40,389 nt of DNA, from IMG/VR virus record IMGVR_UViG_3300046559_000586, positions 1 through 40,389 of that record; one strand, 5' to 3'. Shown here piece after piece: positions 38,191-40,389 of the stretch. The position numbers were made by a program, and so were the translations under genes. Numbering within the stretch: the stretch's first letter is position 1; each line of letters begins with the position of its first letter. The notes under the pieces were generated by a model, which made no database searches, was not told the DNA's origin, and was given only the letters and a program-made list of their open reading frames with translations. Origin of the DNA: a virus.

Positions 38191-38383
38191 GTTTAGGGCC
38201 CTCCACTGGGCGTTTGTTCAGGATTTCGTTCGAAACGATGTTCCCGTCCCCGCTTAGATTGATTTCTAGGTCACGTCCGTAGCGTATCTTCTGCTTATCA
38301 AAGTCGTGGACGGGATTATCGTTGAAGACCTTCTCAGCTTCGAGCTGAGCCGAGTCTACGGCGGCTTGGAACTTAGGATGCAC
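38108..38383 (-). CDS. Hypothetical protein, 91 aa
   Basis: I do not recognise it. The N-terminus is helical (PKFQAAVDSAQLEAEKVFND), followed by an acidic/basic mixed region (FDKQKIRYGRDLEINLSGDG) and a Pro/Ser/Gly-rich tail. The tail overlaps the Cys-rich gene in another frame. It starts at GTG 38383 immediately after the stop of the upstream gene, with a weak SD. The overlap of 83 bases suggests that either this tail is dispensable or the neighbour starts later. Confidence 0.65.
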   Translation of the reverse strand: MHPKFQAAVDSAQLEAEKVFNDNPVHDFDKQKIRYGRDLEINLSGDGNIVSNEILNKRPVEGPKLGGETPKSSSPLHATSGAESWGKPNRR

Positions 38384-38385
38384 TC

Positions 38386-38571
38386 TTAGACCGGAAGGAC
38401 TGCCTTGACTTGTGCGTCGATTGCAGAGACTGCGGCAGCATCAGTATTCGCCTGAGCGTCTACTGCAGCTGCGGAAGCGGCCCCTGCGCCCTGAAATGCG
38501 GCTACCAGGGCCTTGACATCGGTGTCGAGCTGTACGAGGGCGGCTGCTACTGCGTCGGTGGCTGCGCTCAT
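38386..38571 (-). CDS. Small Ala-rich helical protein (61 aa)
   Basis: A single long amphipathic helix candidate (ATDAVAAALVQLDTDVKALV, then AAFQGAGAASAAAVDAQANT and a short end), probably forming a coiled coil. I chose ATG 38571, with AGGAG ten bases upstream, over a GTG at 38610 whose SD spacing is poor. It lies directly after the large terminase gene. Small alanine-rich helical proteins in this slot occur in other phages; the role is unknown. Confidence 0.65.
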   Translation of the reverse strand: MSAATDAVAAALVQLDTDVKALVAAFQGAGAASAAAVDAQANTDAAAVSAIDAQVKAVLPV

Positions 38572-38618
38572 TCTGTTGATGGCTCCTATTAGTTTGAGGA
38601 TTATTCGCACATACCCCC

Positions 38619-40139
38619 CTAGGTGTACGAGTTGTTGCGACTAAATTCAGCTTTTTCGGTCGCAGAGAGCTCGGGAGCGCCTCTGGACTTAAAGCGGTGG
38701 CCCGCTAGGTACTGGAAGCAGTTCATGAGGTGGTCGTGGCGCTTCCTGGGCTTATCCTTAGATGTGCCCTTGAGGGGGCCATTGTGGTAGAAATCCCACA
38801 CGTAGTGCTCGATTTCCCACCGGAACATATCTAGGGTGCGGAAAACCTTGACAAAGGGGTGCCGAGCGGCTGCTGTGACTGTGCTGTTGATGTACTCGCG
38901 GCCCGCGTTGACGCCGAAATCTTCGGGTAGTTTGGCCTCTCGGACCGGGATGCCGGCCTCACGGTAGAGCTGGGCGATGGTTTTGTGGGTCTCAGCGTTG
39001 CGCTGGATACCGCCTCGGGGGTCTATGAGCCAAAGGTCGATTTTGTCGAAGCCATTTCGCACCAGGATGCTCTTTGCATGTTCAGAAACTACTAAATTCT
39101 TTTCGTAGTACTCTCGGTAGACGTACATGTTACCAGAGGTGTCGAAGGCTGCCCAGAGGACGGCGGTGGGCCCTGTTGGGGCTGGGTCGATGCAAACGAC
39201 TCGTTTCCAGTCCTTGTGCAGGGTAATAGGCGCGATGAGGTGTTTCTCGGCTTTCCACTGGTCATAGACCAGGCCGCTGCGTCTAACGAAGTCTCCATAG
39301 AGCCGGGTGAGTTCATCTGGCTTACCGCTCCAGTATTCTTTTAGACGCCGTTTCTCATCTTCGGGAACAAACGGGTTGTCTAGGACGCTCAGACTGACCG
39401 AGATAATCTCTTTGGAACCCTTGACGTACTGCTCATGCAGGTCATAGACCCAGGGTTCGCGTACGCCAGAAGAAATGTCCGCAAGAGGCGTAACAGTAAC
39501 AAGGATTTTGCCGGCGCAGTCCGCTGTTCTCTGCCGGCACTCCTCGTAGATGTCGATGTCCGGCTCCTCGTCAATCCAGACCAGGTCCACGGATGCGCCC
39601 TGGAACTTCTCCCGACCGCTATCGGCGCTCTTACAGGTGATGACCGAGCCATTCTTGAAGTAGACTTGGAAGTCGCTTTCTGAGATTTTCTTGATTACTG
39701 TCTCTCGCTCGGAGCCACTCGGGAGGAATCCGGGGTGGTCCTTGCCATTTGAGAGCTTCTCGTACCAGAGGACGTTCTTTACTGTCGGGAAGTCGAGTCC
39801 GACGACCCAGATATTGTTTGGCGGAGGGGGGATAGGGAGATGTTGTACCCACTCCCAGGCAGGCTCATCGCGGAAATAATCCTTTCCAAGAGCCCAAGCA
39901 ACAGCGATGGGAGCTCCGGCTTCAGATTTTCCACTTCGATTGCCACCTCGAACGAGGACCACTTTGGCCTCGGGCTTCCAATTTCTGAAGATGTCCCACT
40001 GATGGCCGGTTCCGTAGGGGTGCCAGTAGCGAATGTAGGACTCATCTTTGCGTTTGCCCTCTATAGCGTCTAGGACTGCCAGTCTCTCTGACTCTGGGAG
40101 CGCCGCTAGTTCCGCTAGTGCGGCGTCAATTTGGCTCAA
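38619..40139 (-). CDS. terL: Terminase large subunit (506 aa)
   Basis: The DNA-packaging motor: ATPase plus nuclease. Walker A is VRGGNRSGKS (G66 to S72). Walker B is VDLVWIDEEPD with D190 and catalytic E191. The motif III-like stretch is ILVTVTPLAD (~212-221). The RNase H-like nuclease has VVCIDPAPTGPTAV (D318), LWLIDPRGG (D373) and a late Asp in KRHDHLMNCFQYLAGH (~479). It starts at TTG 40139 with AAAGGA upstream, and overlaps the small subunit by 14 bases. It likely forms the packaging complex with the small subunit and the portal. Length is in the usual range. Confidence 0.95.
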   Translation of the reverse strand: MSQIDAALAELAALPESERLAVLDAIEGKRKDESYIRYWHPYGTGHQWDIFRNWKPEAKVVLVRGGNRSGKSEAGAPIAVAWALGKDYFRDEPAWEWVQHLPIPPPPNNIWVVGLDFPTVKNVLWYEKLSNGKDHPGFLPSGSERETVIKKISESDFQVYFKNGSVITCKSADSGREKFQGASVDLVWIDEEPDIDIYEECRQRTADCAGKILVTVTPLADISSGVREPWVYDLHEQYVKGSKEIISVSLSVLDNPFVPEDEKRRLKEYWSGKPDELTRLYGDFVRRSGLVYDQWKAEKHLIAPITLHKDWKRVVCIDPAPTGPTAVLWAAFDTSGNMYVYREYYEKNLVVSEHAKSILVRNGFDKIDLWLIDPRGGIQRNAETHKTIAQLYREAGIPVREAKLPEDFGVNAGREYINSTVTAAARHPFVKVFRTLDMFRWEIEHYVWDFYHNGPLKGTSKDKPRKRHDHLMNCFQYLAGHRFKSRGAPELSATEKAEFSRNNSYT

Positions 40140-40389
40140 CTTTGGGTTCCTTTGACTCGGAGGCGCCTCGGAGCTTAGTCCGGATGCGCTCTAAGTCTGC
40201 CGCAGAGAGGCCGTTGAAGACTGTGACCTGGGTTTCGTTGCCCAGCCAGCCCTCAACCTTAGTGGCCTTCAAGATGACCTCCGCTGCTTTGTCGAACTCG
40301 CCCTCATCCATAAGATTCTGGATGCAGGTCAGCAGCTGTCCAATCGCGGTTTTCCGAGACCATTCAGGGTTTCGGCCAACTTCAGCATA
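40126..40389 (-). CDS. Terminase small subunit (5' partial)
   Basis: The C-terminal 87 residues of a protein running off the right end of the window; the frame stays open from 40389 to the stop at 40126. An internal Met at 40311 is not the likely start. Visible parts are a helix (TAIGQLLTCIQNLMDEGEFD), AAEVILKATKVEG, and the oligomerisation-like strand TQVTVFNGLSAADLERIRTK. A charged tail (KEPKVEPN) ends it. The pattern fits phage small terminase proteins that recognise the packaging site. The call rests on location next to the large subunit and on this weak resemblance. Confidence 0.7.
   Translation of the reverse strand, partial: YAEVGRNPEWSRKTAIGQLLTCIQNLMDEGEFDKAAEVILKATKVEGWLGNETQVTVFNGLSAADLERIRTKLRGASESKEPKVEPN

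Noticed and set aside
1-40389. tRNA genes, CRISPR arrays, insertion sequences, and phage promoters
   Set aside because: I scanned the short spacers and found no cloverleaf, regular spaced repeats, transposase or convincing promoter repeats. Promoters probably lie outside the window, and weak ones could be missed by eye.

Overview
The window is most of the genome of a tailed double-stranded DNA bacteriophage with a podovirus-like virion gene set. It is cut at both ends inside genes: a family A DNA polymerase at the left and the small terminase subunit at the right. There is no host chromosomal gene, rRNA or CRISPR array, and I saw no tRNA. Gene density is very high. Genes abut or overlap by a few bases (ATGA, TAATG, GTGA junctions), and no gene-free stretch reaches 300 bases.

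Layout. (1) Positions 1-4253, plus strand: a DNA metabolism block with the C-terminal half of a family A DNA polymerase, a RepA/AAA_25-type ATPase, an endonuclease VII-type HNH nuclease, a DnaQ-like 3'-5' exonuclease with a zinc ribbon, and a DUF5664 (dATP/dGTP diphosphohydrolase-like) protein. It ends in a clear intrinsic terminator at 4234-4262. (2) Positions 4239-40389, minus strand, read right to left: one continuous virion and lysis block. It begins with small terminase (partial) and large terminase, followed by about fifteen small accessory or structural genes. Then come a glutaredoxin-like protein overlapping a DUF1360-like membrane protein, the portal, a scaffold candidate, an N4-gp56-type major capsid protein, a histidine phosphatase, and the lysis pair (GH108 muramidase, 3TM holin). 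The tail follows: a 2089-residue fibre, a beta-helix tailspike, a fibronectin-like protein, another fibre, a tail adaptor, a second histidine phosphatase and a large tail protein. The block closes with presumed ejection proteins, including one of 1968 residues, and a lone integrase-like core-binding domain.

The two blocks converge at about 4250. Promoters for both probably lie outside the window, because I could not identify a convincing internal one. The tail structure (no tape measure, no sheath, portal and adaptor of the N4/SU10 type, giant internal protein) supports a podovirus. The fibre proteins are rich in Ser/Thr/Gly/Asn, carry fibronectin-like inserts and have Cys-containing repeats that remind me of soil Acidobacteriota proteins. 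That host guess is weak inference.

Most noteworthy: the gene at 15919-16521 is a histidine phosphatase whose catalytic N-terminus is recovered only if translation starts at a non-canonical AUA (or CUG) codon, in an ATAA overlap with the upstream gene. A second histidine phosphatase follows the capsid gene, and the two share unusual motifs. Also of interest are a membrane-type ORF out of frame inside the DUF5664 gene, a catalytic-domain-less integrase-like protein, a capsid protein with a hydrophobic leader, and four short genes below 60 residues read directly from the sequence.
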